Assembly: GCA_937904375.1 (NCBI GenBank)
Contig: CALDIG010000320.1
Location: forward strand, 1-32,192
Reading direction: 5' to 3'
Length of the DNA: 32,192 bases
Source: an uncultured Prevotellaceae bacterium
Lineage (GTDB): Bacteria; Bacteroidota; Bacteroidia; Bacteroidales; Muribaculaceae
Positions within the stretch are counted from its first letter, which is position 1. Each line of letters begins with the position of its first letter. The position numbers and the translations under genes are program-made. Shown here in pieces: positions 22,446 through 30,563 of this stretch. Under the pieces are notes generated by a model. The model searched no databases. It was not told where the DNA came from and saw only the letters and a list, made by a program, of their open reading frames with translations.

Positions 22446-23606
22446 TTATTCTACATTATTGTTGGCAAATAAGCCGTTAGCGTCATCGGGTTGAGGCATT
22501 TGAGGCATATTGCCTGGCATGGTTGGCATGGCACCGGGCATAGGCTGGTACATATTCACCGTCATAGCCTTGATCATCTTCTCATATACCGAGTTGAGTT
22601 GCTTCATGTAATGTGCCATTTTCTCGGTCTCGTCGCAATAGCGTGCGCTCTCGGCTGCCGATTTCTCGTACATGTCACGTATGTCCTTCAAGCCGCTGTT
22701 CACGCGGTCGATGCTGTCGAGTTGCGACGATATGCTCTTGAGCTGTATCTCATAGATGGTGTTAAGCCCGGTCACATTGCGGTTCAAGGCCTCCATCTGC
22801 TCCACATAGCCCGTGGTGTTCTCCGAGATATTCTGGCTGTTGCTAGTGATGGCCTCATAGCTGCCGAGTAGCTGCTGCTGCACCTCGTTGAGGGCGGTAG
22901 TGGTCTCGCCCAGACGCTGCATCTGCTCGCTGATGGTAGCCATCTGGCTCAGGTATTGCTGTGTTGCCTCGGTGAGTTCAGCCATCTTCGAGAGCTGGTC
23001 GCTAGCGGCGTTCATGCGGGCGATGCTCTCGCTCAGCGACTGAGTCTCTTCGTCGGTGAGCTGAAGGCCTTGTGGCAGTCCCATCACGGCTTTCACATCT
23101 TCCTGACTCATGGCAGCAATAGCCTCGGCTACCTCAGGACTGGCAACCACAGCCGGAGCATTGGTGTCAGGCAAGTCGCCAATGATAACGGGCGTTCCTG
23201 ACGCAGGTGCTGCGCCGCCATTGCCCGAAGCGCTGATTTTTATCTCGGCACCCTCGTTGTCGCCTGCCGCGCCGCTAATGTCGCCGGTAATGGAGATGTT
23301 TCCTCCGGGACCTCCAGCAAAGTCGGGACGGTCCTCGGGGTCACCGCTGTCGAGAATAGGGAACACGTCCTCCCAATGATACTCTTTCTCGGGACGCTCA
23401 AAGGCGGTGATGATAAACATAAGCACCTCGGTACCCATACCAATCGTCAAGAGCAGGTTGCCCATGGGGAGGTGCAGAATTTTGAACAGCGCACCCCATA
23501 TAACGATAGCCGCACCGATACTATAAGCGAAGTTGAAAAAGCGCTGTGTCACCATCTGCCTTTTCCTCTTGCGCTGAATTTTGGTAGTTTGCTTGTCAGT
23601 AGCCAT
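22446..23606 (-). CDS. gldL: Type IX secretion motor protein GldL/PorL
   Basis: A 386-residue inner-membrane protein with two membrane helices (about 23-42, FFNFAYSIGAAIVIWGALFK; 49-67, GNLLLTIGMGTEVLMFIITA). Glu60 in the second helix is at the place of the conserved acidic residue linked to use of the proton gradient. A cytoplasmic part follows: a Gly/Ala/Pro-rich linker (about 90-150), then a long Gln/Ser/Thr-rich helical region (about 165-335, coiled coil-like) and a Met/Pro-rich tail (MPGAMPTMPGNMPQMP). It is longer than the P. gingivalis protein (about 309). With GldM it is the T9SS rotary motor. Confidence 0.95.
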   Translation of the reverse strand: MATDKQTTKIQRKRKRQMVTQRFFNFAYSIGAAIVIWGALFKILHLPMGNLLLTIGMGTEVLMFIITAFERPEKEYHWEDVFPILDSGDPEDRPDFAGGPGGNISITGDISGAAGDNEGAEIKISASGNGGAAPASGTPVIIGDLPDTNAPAVVASPEVAEAIAAMSQEDVKAVMGLPQGLQLTDEETQSLSESIARMNAASDQLSKMAELTEATQQYLSQMATISEQMQRLGETTTALNEVQQQLLGSYEAITSNSQNISENTTGYVEQMEALNRNVTGLNTIYEIQLKSISSQLDSIDRVNSGLKDIRDMYEKSAAESARYCDETEKMAHYMKQLNSVYEKMIKAMTVNMYQPMPGAMPTMPGNMPQMPQPDDANGLFANNNVE

Positions 23607-23641
23607 ATTATTGCTATGTTATGAGTTATTTCATTGATTTT

Positions 23642-25087
23642 TTAGTCGCAACAGTTGTTTTTACGTTTCGACTTCACATATCCCACCTTGGTTCTTACGC
23701 ATCGGAAGCCAATGTAGGAACGTTGCTCGTTCTGATATTCCCACATGCGGATATCGCTGCGGATGTTGTGTGCCACATCTTTCCACGAGCCGCCACGCAC
23801 AATCTTGCGCGACATCTTGTAGGGGTCTTCCTTTGCCACGTTGTAGCGGTACTCGGGGTTGAGGTCGTTAGTCATGCGGTCGATGCTCTCGGTGTAGCTC
23901 GTCGAGGTCCATTCGCTCACGTTACCTGCCATGTCAAAGAGTCCGTTGTCGTTTGGCTCGTATGTCCCAACGGGCGACGTTATGATGCTTCCGTCTCGCA
24001 CATAGTTGCCTTCATTTGGCTTGAAGTTGGCATAGAAGCAACCCTCGTCCTCGGTGAGCGGTATGTTGCCGTCCCACGGGTAGATGTTCTCGTTCTTGCC
24101 AGCACGCGCGGCATACTCCCACTCGGCCTCGGTGGGCAGACGGAAGGGCTCGATATACACACCTTCCTTGCCCAACGACTTCTTGAGGAACTCGGTGCGC
24201 CAGTGACAGAACGCGTTGGCCTGCTCCCAGCTCACACCCACCACAGGGTGGTTGTTGAAGTTGCCGTTGGCGAAATACATGCGCACATACGGCTCATTGT
24301 AGCTGTTCTCAAAGTCGTTGATCCAGCAGGTGGTATCGGGGAAAATATTCACGATATAGGTGTTTACGAAGTCATACTCGCTTTGTAACGGGCGGGTGAT
24401 GGTCTGGCGGATGATGCGGCCATCGTCATCAACAAAGGCAGTGTCCTTGCTGATAGTGGGATTGGTGGTGGGCACTGCGTGGTCGGTGTTGTAGTCGCGG
24501 GTTGCGGGGTCGAAACGGTTGCGGCGTTTGGCGGCCTCGGTGAGATTATACACCTCATAGCGGTAGTTCATCTGACGTGGGTCAAGCTCTTTTTTGCCGG
24601 TGATGGGGTTGATGCGGTAAACGCTCTCTATGGCGCGCTCCTCATCCTCGCTGGGATTCTTCCAGGGGATGTTGCGGTTCCAGTTGAGGTGAGGCTTGAT
24701 GGGATTGCCCTCTTTGTCCTCCTCAATCTTAAACTCCTCGTTGCCACCGAAGGCAGGGTCGGCGAGACGCTCACGGATGATAGAGTCTCTAACCCAATAC
24801 ACAAACTGCTTGTATTTGCTATTGGTCACCTCGTTCTCGTCCATCCAGAAGGCATCCACGCTCACGCCCCTTGCCGTGGAGTCGATACCCCACAGTGAGT
24901 CGCGCATGGCGGGACCTTCTTTCATTGAGCCACAGTCGATGAGAACCATGCCGTAGGGCGTAGGCTCATTGAAGGTGACGGCTCCCACGCCGGTGACCTC
25001 ACCACCGCCGCTGTTGATAGACTTGCGAACTCCGCTGCAAGATGCCAGCACTACTATCGTAAAGAAAAAAATCAATAACTTTTTCAT
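23642..25087 (-). CDS. gldK: Type IX secretion lipoprotein GldK/PorK
   Basis: A 481-residue lipoprotein with lipobox VLASC (Cys17). Residues about 35-475 form a formylglycine-generating-enzyme-like (FGE-sulfatase) domain, with MVLIDCGSMKEGP, VDAFWMDENEVTNSKYKQF, PVVGVSWEQANAFCHWR, RLPTEAEWEYAARAG and NVSEWTSTSY; it serves a structural role in this family. GldK anchors the GldN ring to the outer membrane. Upstream gap to porP is 128 bp and contains a hairpin; downstream gldL starts 35 nt later. Confidence 0.95.
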   Translation of the reverse strand: MKKLLIFFFTIVVLASCSGVRKSINSGGGEVTGVGAVTFNEPTPYGMVLIDCGSMKEGPAMRDSLWGIDSTARGVSVDAFWMDENEVTNSKYKQFVYWVRDSIIRERLADPAFGGNEEFKIEEDKEGNPIKPHLNWNRNIPWKNPSEDEERAIESVYRINPITGKKELDPRQMNYRYEVYNLTEAAKRRNRFDPATRDYNTDHAVPTTNPTISKDTAFVDDDGRIIRQTITRPLQSEYDFVNTYIVNIFPDTTCWINDFENSYNEPYVRMYFANGNFNNHPVVGVSWEQANAFCHWRTEFLKKSLGKEGVYIEPFRLPTEAEWEYAARAGKNENIYPWDGNIPLTEDEGCFYANFKPNEGNYVRDGSIITSPVGTYEPNDNGLFDMAGNVSEWTSTSYTESIDRMTNDLNPEYRYNVAKEDPYKMSRKIVRGGSWKDVAHNIRSDIRMWEYQNEQRSYIGFRCVRTKVGYVKSKRKNNCCD

Positions 25088-25157
25088 ATATACTTATAGA
25101 ATGTGTTATCTATTTTGAATGTGTATTTTTATCAATTTCACTTTTTCAGAGTATAGT

Positions 25158-25203
25158 GTTTAGAGGTCTCTAAACTCTCCCCTCTAAACTTCGGCAAAGC
25201 CGA
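25158..25203 (-). promoter_or_regulatory. Intercistronic hairpin plus TCTAAAC repeats (porP-gldK)
   Basis: Hairpin TCGGC-AAA-GCCGA (25191-25203) 12 nt after the porP stop, followed on the minus strand by units complementary to TCTAAAC (25169-25175, 25183-25189) and one inverse copy (about 25158-25164). Same layout as the gldM-gldN gap. Confidence 0.45.
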
Positions 25204-25215
25204 CTGTTTTGAGCA

Positions 25216-26202
25216 TCACATGATGCGGATGCTCTTGTGCTTGTTTTTGTTCACTTCGCCCAGGTTAAGCTTCACGTTGTAGTTCAAGAACAACTCGTGA
25301 CTGCCGTGAGTGGCCTTGTTCATCGCCGAGATGGGGAAATCATAGGCATAGCCTACAAAGAAATTCTTGAACTCGGCGCCAAACATGGCACACACCGCAT
25401 CTTTGTGCCTATAGGCGACTCCCGCCGATAAGAACTTGTTGTAGCGAAAACGGGCGGTAGCCTCGTATTGCCAAAACTTCGTGTCGGTCTTCACCATTAT
25501 CGACGGCTGTATTTCAATTAACGTATTTTTAATAGGAATATTGCTACCTGCCATCAAATAAAAGTTGCGGCCGGTCTCAAACTGGTATAAGTTTTCTTCA
25601 TTTTCACCGGCTTTCATATTGATGGTGGGAGCGGTGAGATGGGTGCCCGAGAGGGCAAGCCAGAACCACTTGTGGGTGAATGTTACACCGGCTGCAACAT
25701 CGAAAGCCTTGCCGTTGACTACGCCATCAGGAATGGCGTCATCGGCACTGGTGTGAGCCATGTCGGCATCAGTCATAAGGACACTATCGCCCTTAAAAGT
25801 CTGATTTATGAGTCCCACTTGTCCGCCCACGCTAAGCGTGCCGCCAAGCATCTTCTTTTTCCAGGCGATTTGCGCGGCAATAGTCTGTGAGCTGAACAGA
25901 CCCACGTTCTCCTGCTGAACCACCAATCCAGTAGCCCAGCGCTTGCCCAAGAACTTGAAAGGCATGTCGGCAAGTGCCATGAAATCCATTGGGGCATGCT
26001 TCACGCCTATCCATTGCAGCTTGCTGCCAGCGGTGATGTGGATGAAATCGACATTGCCTATCGAGCTGGGGTTGTAATAAGACGGCAACGCCCAGTACTG
26101 GGTGAGCTGCGCGTCGATTTGCGCCGCGGCATTAAAGCCGCTGGCGGCAAGCACCAGCGAGATTGAGAAAAGCAATGTTCTGATATATCTTCGCATATAC
26201 AT
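25216..26202 (-). CDS. porP: PorP/SprF-type outer-membrane protein
   Basis: A 328-residue protein; starts at MYM or, giving a better signal peptide, at MRRYIRTLLFSISLVLAASG. Motifs of the family: QIDAQLTQYWALPSYYNPS at the N-terminus of the mature protein, then strands of a barrel, with SVGGQVGLINQTFKG and FFVGYAYDFPISAM near the end. PorP/SprF barrels bind GldK rings or, in other paralogues, hold surface T9SS substrates. The gene ahead of it (porT-like) ends 2 nt before its start, and gldK follows after 128 bp, matching the porPKLMN order of other Bacteroidales. Confidence 0.9.
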   Translation of the reverse strand: MYMRRYIRTLLFSISLVLAASGFNAAAQIDAQLTQYWALPSYYNPSSIGNVDFIHITAGSKLQWIGVKHAPMDFMALADMPFKFLGKRWATGLVVQQENVGLFSSQTIAAQIAWKKKMLGGTLSVGGQVGLINQTFKGDSVLMTDADMAHTSADDAIPDGVVNGKAFDVAAGVTFTHKWFWLALSGTHLTAPTINMKAGENEENLYQFETGRNFYLMAGSNIPIKNTLIEIQPSIMVKTDTKFWQYEATARFRYNKFLSAGVAYRHKDAVCAMFGAEFKNFFVGYAYDFPISAMNKATHGSHELFLNYNVKLNLGEVNKNKHKSIRIM

Positions 26203-26204
26203 CG

Positions 26205-26948
26205 TTATTCAAAATAAAACGTCACAACCACCATGTTGTTCTTGATTTTGCTCACACTCTTGGTGAAAACCTCCATAGCTGGGTTGTCCTGAAGGTCGGG
26301 GCGATTTGTCTCAAGCAAGTTTCGCAGTCCGAAGCAGAATTTCACCTCGGGGCACAGCTTGAAGAACGGCAAGTAGATGTCGCAACCCATGCCCACCGTG
26401 AGCATCACGTCAAAGTCCTTGAGGCGCAGTTGCTCGGGGCGTTCCTTGCTCAAGTCGTAGAGACCCGTCACGCCGGTAGTTACGTAGGGACGGACGTTAT
26501 GATAACGCTTTGACGAAATCTTCAAGTCAAGAGGCACCACAATGTAGGTGGCCTTCACGTTCTGGCTCTGCTTCCTGATTGTGGGATCAACGTCATCTTC
26601 TGATGCCATAGCGTTATAATACTTCACCACCTTGTTGCCAAAGTACATGCCTGGCGACAGCCTGAGGTTGAAATGCTCACCCAAGCGCAGGTCGGCAAGC
26701 ACATTCACGCAGAAGCCAGGTGAGTGGTTGGGAATGTCGGCAAACCATGACTCGCCATTCTCGCTCACATATCCATTGTTGGTTATAAGCAAGTCCTGAA
26801 AATTGGCCCCCCCCGAGAAGCCGTAGTGAATGCGTTTCATGTCGGCATACTGGCGGTTCAAGATTTTATCATTATCTTGAGCCACAGCGCAAAAAACGGT
26901 CAGCAGCAGCGCAATGATTGCTATATGTCGGTTGTTGTGAATACTCAT
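26205..26948 (-). CDS. porT: PorT-family outer-membrane barrel
   Basis: A 247-residue protein with a signal peptide (ending CAVAQ, about residue 23). Segment IHYGFSGGANFQDLLI resembles the PorT/SprT start, and later strands (YIVVPLDLKISSKRYHNVRPYV; CPEVKFCFGLRNLL) fit PorT, ending in VVVTFYFE. PorT/SprT is needed for T9SS function. Its stop is 2 nt before porP, so it is the first gene of the locus, an unusual position, since porT is unlinked in P. gingivalis. Codons 45-48 contain an 8-nt run of G (26807-26814), a possible slippage site. No TAnnTTTG box was seen upstream. Confidence 0.75.
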   Translation of the reverse strand: MSIHNNRHIAIIALLLTVFCAVAQDNDKILNRQYADMKRIHYGFSGGANFQDLLITNNGYVSENGESWFADIPNHSPGFCVNVLADLRLGEHFNLRLSPGMYFGNKVVKYYNAMASEDDVDPTIRKQSQNVKATYIVVPLDLKISSKRYHNVRPYVTTGVTGLYDLSKERPEQLRLKDFDVMLTVGMGCDIYLPFFKLCPEVKFCFGLRNLLETNRPDLQDNPAMEVFTKSVSKIKNNMVVVTFYFE

Positions 26949-26994
26949 TTACCTTATAATAACGCAGTTTTTTCGCTCTTATTGCAATTTTTGA

Positions 26995-27056
26995 ATAAAA
27001 TGCTCACGCCAGGCAATGTTCAAGCAAGCGTGACACCGCTCTCGCTTAATCGCATT
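26995..27056. repeat. 62-bp dispersed repeat, copy 2
   Basis: Same length and same ends as 5589-5650: ATAAAATGCTCACG at the left and CTTAAT(C/T)GCATT at the right, with the centre diverged. It overlaps the last codons of the acyltransferase gene. Confidence 0.55.
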
Positions 27057-28077
27057 TTTGCGGTTTTTGAACATTTATCCTCCTTTTCAACACCCTATTC
27101 ACCACCCATGCAGTAAATATAAGTAGTGGCAGGGTGCAAGCGAAGCTGTAGTCATAAATAAGCACGCCGTAATGCCCGAAAAGCGGAGCCACGATGTAGC
27201 AAAACGCGTTGTTAATAAACTTCTGCAATAGATATACCTCGAAGCTGATGCCGCCAATCCACAATAGCGGCTTGAGGGTAAGCATTTTGCCTATCAAGCC
27301 TTCCTGACCGTTGATAATGGTGCACGTCACGAGGAGCAACGACACCGGAAGCCACCACAGTGCAGAGGTCTCTAACTGCAGCGCAACGACATTGCCACTG
27401 GCATGTAACATGATAAAGGCCGAAAGCACTACCAGAGACACAATTTCATGGAGTGTGGCTTGAGTTACTGACATGTGGCGAGGCATGACGCGTTCCCTGA
27501 GCGTGATACCGAGCATCATCCCCAAAGCATAATCTATCAAGCGAGTGGCGGGGCACACATACATGTAGTTGTGCCACTGCTCACTGGCAATAATGTTCAC
27601 AGCTGTCACCACCGCACAGGCTGCGATCACCACGCCCCATGTAACCTTGCGGCTTATAGTGCCGAAAAACCTGAGTAACAACGGAGTAGCTAGCACACAA
27701 AACAACAGCGAACTCAAAAACCACGAATGGATGCTGTAATTGTAGAAAACTTCCTCTTTAGGAATCCAAGACTGCAACAGCAACAGATGCAAAGGCAAAT
27801 CCCAGCCGTAATGGAACTTGTGCATAATGGCGATATCGAGCAGTATCATTGCCGCAAGCACTAACCAATGCAAAGGAAAGATGCGCTTCACCCTTCGCCA
27901 ATAGAACTGCTTGCAGGAGTCGAGGCTACTGTGCTTGTGAGCGACAAGAAAACCACTAAGCATGAAGAAGAACGTCACTCCAGCGTAGGACATCTGGTCA
28001 AAAGCGTGCATCGCAAAGTGAAAGCACACGATGCAAATAGCAAAAATGCCACGCCAGGAGTTGAGGGTCTTAATCAT
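27046..28077 (-). CDS. Acyltransferase-3 family membrane protein
   Basis: A 343-residue integral membrane protein with about ten hydrophobic segments. The N-terminus LNSWRGIFAICIVCFHFAMH has the conserved Arg and His of acyltransferase family 3 (OafA/WecH type), and FFFMLSGFLVAHKH follows as expected. These enzymes move acetyl or other acyl groups onto sugars of surface polysaccharides. Substrate unknown. It lies 97 bp upstream of porT, same strand, and a GT2 gene lies upstream of it, which supports a surface-glycan role. The end overlaps a dispersed repeat. Confidence 0.88.
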   Translation of the reverse strand: MIKTLNSWRGIFAICIVCFHFAMHAFDQMSYAGVTFFFMLSGFLVAHKHSSLDSCKQFYWRRVKRIFPLHWLVLAAMILLDIAIMHKFHYGWDLPLHLLLLQSWIPKEEVFYNYSIHSWFLSSLLFCVLATPLLLRFFGTISRKVTWGVVIAACAVVTAVNIIASEQWHNYMYVCPATRLIDYALGMMLGITLRERVMPRHMSVTQATLHEIVSLVVLSAFIMLHASGNVVALQLETSALWWLPVSLLLVTCTIINGQEGLIGKMLTLKPLLWIGGISFEVYLLQKFINNAFCYIVAPLFGHYGVLIYDYSFACTLPLLIFTAWVVNRVLKRRINVQKPQKCD

Positions 28078-28154
28078 GTAATTGATAGAGTTTTATAACA
28101 GTAGAGTTTTCGAGTAATCGAATATTTGAGTAATCGAGCAATCGAAGCGAAACA

Positions 28155-29339
28155 CTACATGATTGATGTGTAATTGTTCTTCCTCATGAACAGTCCCTTA
28201 ATCTTGTAGTAGCAGTTCACAATGGGTCGCACTAGCACCATAACTGGGGTAGAGAAAAACAGTAGCGGCAGGTGAAGCAGGTAGCAGTTGCGGAACGTGA
28301 CGAGCATCGATGGCAACCAAGTAATCAGCAATATCAACGCGACCATAATGATAACCGCTATGTTGGTATAAGCTAAAGCAATAGCCACAACAATAGCCGC
28401 CAATCTCAGGTAATAAAGCAGCGACATGAACGCCTGAGTGCGAAACTGAGACTTGTGTCTCACAAAATGCGAGGTAAAATCGCGGCGCGTCTTGAGGGTG
28501 CCGAAAGCGTGGGGCAGGTCATCGTAGTGCGCCTCCATGAAGCTTGCGGGAAGTATCTCCAGTCGAGTGTTGCGGGCGGTGGAAATCTCGCTGATGAAAA
28601 TGTCGTCGTCGCCCCATTTCATGTCGAGCGACTTCGAGAAGCCTTTGTTCTTGTAAAACAAATCTTTGCGGTAAGCGAGGTTGTCACTTGTGCCACGATA
28701 GGGCTTGCCCTTGACCGCACTCAGCAACCATTGCATCGAGGTGACCATGTCGTCAAATATGCGATATGTCTTGCCCAACCTATTGTCTTCGCCATGAGCG
28801 AAATGCGAATATCCCAGCACTACATCGATGCCAGGCCCGAAGTTGCGCATCATCGCCATGAGCCAGCGCTCACTGTGGACCAGGCAGTTGGCATTCGTGG
28901 TGAGCACTACCTCGTGCTGAGCCGCTTTGATGCCCAGCATCACTGCGAGTTTCTTGCGCGAGAGAGAACGTGTCTGGTCGGGAACTGTAACAATCTTCAG
29001 GTGGTCGTAGTAGGCCATCATCTCGCCAACGAGGTCTTTGGTACCATCAACCGACGCGTCATCAAGCACTATAACCTCGAATGGCGCAGGATACTTCTGG
29101 CTCATCAGCGTGGGCAGGAACTTGTTGAGCCAGGTCTCGTCATCATTGGCAAACACCAGTATCGACACCGAGGGCAAATCCTCGGGCATCAGGTAGCGAC
29201 GGGTGCGCTCTTCAACCTTCATAAACTTCAACAGCCTCATGCTGCGGCGGTTATACCACACCACCCACACCAGCGACAGCAACAGTGCCACTGCAAGAAG
29301 TGACCATATTATATAATATATTTCAAGCGAGAAAAACAT
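28155..29339 (-). CDS. Membrane-bound family 2 glycosyltransferase
   Basis: A 394-residue protein with an N-terminal membrane helix (about 8-28), a GT-A domain (about 50-290), and two or three membrane segments near the C-terminus (about 312-375). GT2 motifs: VSILVFANDDETWLNKFLP, FEVIVLDDASVDGT (nucleotide binding), TTNANCLVHSERWL at the place of the DXD/acceptor segment, and KWGDDDIFISEI at the ED-like catalytic site. Probably adds sugars to a lipid-linked or surface polymer at the inner membrane. It has its own -7 box (29383-29390). The short gap to the acyltransferase (28078-28154) has three imperfect GAG(T/C)AATCGA repeats. Confidence 0.87.
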   Translation of the reverse strand: MFFSLEIYYIIWSLLAVALLLSLVWVVWYNRRSMRLLKFMKVEERTRRYLMPEDLPSVSILVFANDDETWLNKFLPTLMSQKYPAPFEVIVLDDASVDGTKDLVGEMMAYYDHLKIVTVPDQTRSLSRKKLAVMLGIKAAQHEVVLTTNANCLVHSERWLMAMMRNFGPGIDVVLGYSHFAHGEDNRLGKTYRIFDDMVTSMQWLLSAVKGKPYRGTSDNLAYRKDLFYKNKGFSKSLDMKWGDDDIFISEISTARNTRLEILPASFMEAHYDDLPHAFGTLKTRRDFTSHFVRHKSQFRTQAFMSLLYYLRLAAIVVAIALAYTNIAVIIMVALILLITWLPSMLVTFRNCYLLHLPLLFFSTPVMVLVRPIVNCYYKIKGLFMRKNNYTSIM

Positions 29340-29382
29340 AACCTCGTTTAACCTAATTGCAATAGTTTCTCAAATTTTGCTG

Positions 29383-29390
29383 CAAAGGTA
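29383..29390 (-). promoter_or_regulatory. -7 box of the glycosyltransferase gene
   Basis: TACCTTTG on the minus strand, 44 bp upstream of the start. The -33 region is weak. Confidence 0.5.
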
Positions 29391-29465
29391 CATAATAGTT
29401 TTCAGTTAGCGGTTATCAGTTGTCAGTTTTTTATTCTCTGTGACGCAAAAGAAAGAAAAAATGAT

Positions 29466-29473
29466 TACCTTTG
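29466..29473 (+). promoter_or_regulatory. -7 box of the lipoprotein gene
   Basis: TACCTTTG, 60 bp upstream of the lipoprotein start, divergent to the glycosyltransferase box. No clear -33. Confidence 0.5.
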
Positions 29474-29532
29474 CAATCTATTGATGATACTTATGTAACA
29501 ACCATTTTACTAACAATTAATAATCTACAATT

Positions 29533-30258
29533 ATGAAACTCTTCTTAACAAGAACAATCCAAGTGCTGAGCATTTTAATGCTTATGGCATGTGCAGGGGC
29601 ATTTTTGACCTCTTGCAAGAACGAACAAAAGAGCAAATCCGACAAGGAGCAGCAAAAAAACATTATTGACAAGACGGCTGCAGCGCAAATAGTTTTTTAT
29701 GAGACCTATCAATACAATGATATTGCTCAGTATATCATCAAGTTGAGCGAAGCGGCAGGCGACCAAATTCTGATTAAGAATATAGCAACTTACGGTGAAA
29801 GCCCCTGTGTTTGCTATGCCCCCCAAAGCGACACAGCAGCTATTAACGCCATCATCGAAAAATATGGTAAAGACATTTTGCCCGCCGACCTCAAGCTGAT
29901 GTGGACACAAAAAACAGAGCATGATTATTTGAACCTTATAGCACTCAAGACCGACGCTTCGGGAAAACCTGCAATGACAGGAGAGTCAATTGTTGAAGCC
30001 GAAGTGACAGAACAAAAATACAATGGATATGTAACAGGCATTGCAATTTCCATAGCTCTTGACGAAGAAGGAGGCAAACAATTCTCCCGTCTCACAGCTC
30101 AGAACATTAACCGCGCTGTTGCTATCGTTTACAAAGACAAGGTCTATTCTTATCCTATAGTTAATTCTCAAATTGATGGCGGAAGGTTGGAGATTACTGG
30201 CAATTTCACCAAACAAGAAGCTAAGGATCTTGTGAATGTTTTATACGGAAAGAAATAA
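29533..30258 (+). CDS. Lipoprotein with a SecD P1-head-like domain
   Basis: A 241-residue protein with a lipoprotein signal; Cys28 in AFLTSCKN is the best lipidation site (Cys20 is the other choice). A Lys/Gln-rich linker follows. The C-terminal part, about 150-240 (GIAISIALDEEGGKQFSRLT, AVAIVYKDKVYSYPIVN, GGRLEITGNFTKQEAKDL), resembles the P1 head subdomain of the SecD/SecF translocation proteins. Unlike SecD it has no membrane helices, so it cannot be a translocon subunit alone. Function unknown. A MITE-like element begins 2 nt after its stop codon. Confidence 0.75.
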   Translation: MKLFLTRTIQVLSILMLMACAGAFLTSCKNEQKSKSDKEQQKNIIDKTAAAQIVFYETYQYNDIAQYIIKLSEAAGDQILIKNIATYGESPCVCYAPQSDTAAINAIIEKYGKDILPADLKLMWTQKTEHDYLNLIALKTDASGKPAMTGESIVEAEVTEQKYNGYVTGIAISIALDEEGGKQFSRLTAQNINRAVAIVYKDKVYSYPIVNSQIDGGRLEITGNFTKQEAKDLVNVLYGKK

Positions 30259-30259
30259 A

Positions 30260-30434
30260 GGTGGGTTCTATAAATTAATTGAGATGGATTTTGATTTTAT
30301 GTCGAGTAGATTTTTTCTTAAAGTTGAAGAATAGTAGCGGGCTACATTTCAAGAGTTTAAGTAAAAATATGCCGACAGAAAACAAAATATAGCCAACACA
30401 TATTATTACTTTTTCTTAATTTATAGAACCCACC
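30260..30434 (+). mobile_element. MITE-like element, copy 2 (175 bp)
   Basis: Perfect 19-bp terminal inverted repeats GGTGGGTTCTATAAATTAA / complement. Flanked by TAAA on both sides, a possible 4-bp target duplication. No coding frame. Its interior aligns with copy 1 (9242-9416) in reverse. The rest of the gap, 30435-30563, has no gene that I can support. Confidence 0.75.
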
Positions 30435-30563
30435 TAAATAATGTGAATTCGTCAATAATGTATCAAGAGGGTGTGTCAGTGGCGAGACGGCGGTGAAGCT
30501 GCTGCAAAACTCCAACTCACAATATAAACAAGTTACAACTTTCGGATTTTCAGGACTTGTGCA

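Noticed and set aside
23621..24388. Plus-strand frame of 255 codons
   Set aside because: Shadow of gldK.
28109..28147. Short imperfect repeats GAGTAATCGA
   Set aside because: Only three units of about 10 bp with varying spacing; not a CRISPR and too weak to claim a function.
28455..29303. Plus-strand frame of 282 codons
   Set aside because: Shadow of the GT2 glycosyltransferase, whose motifs are clear.
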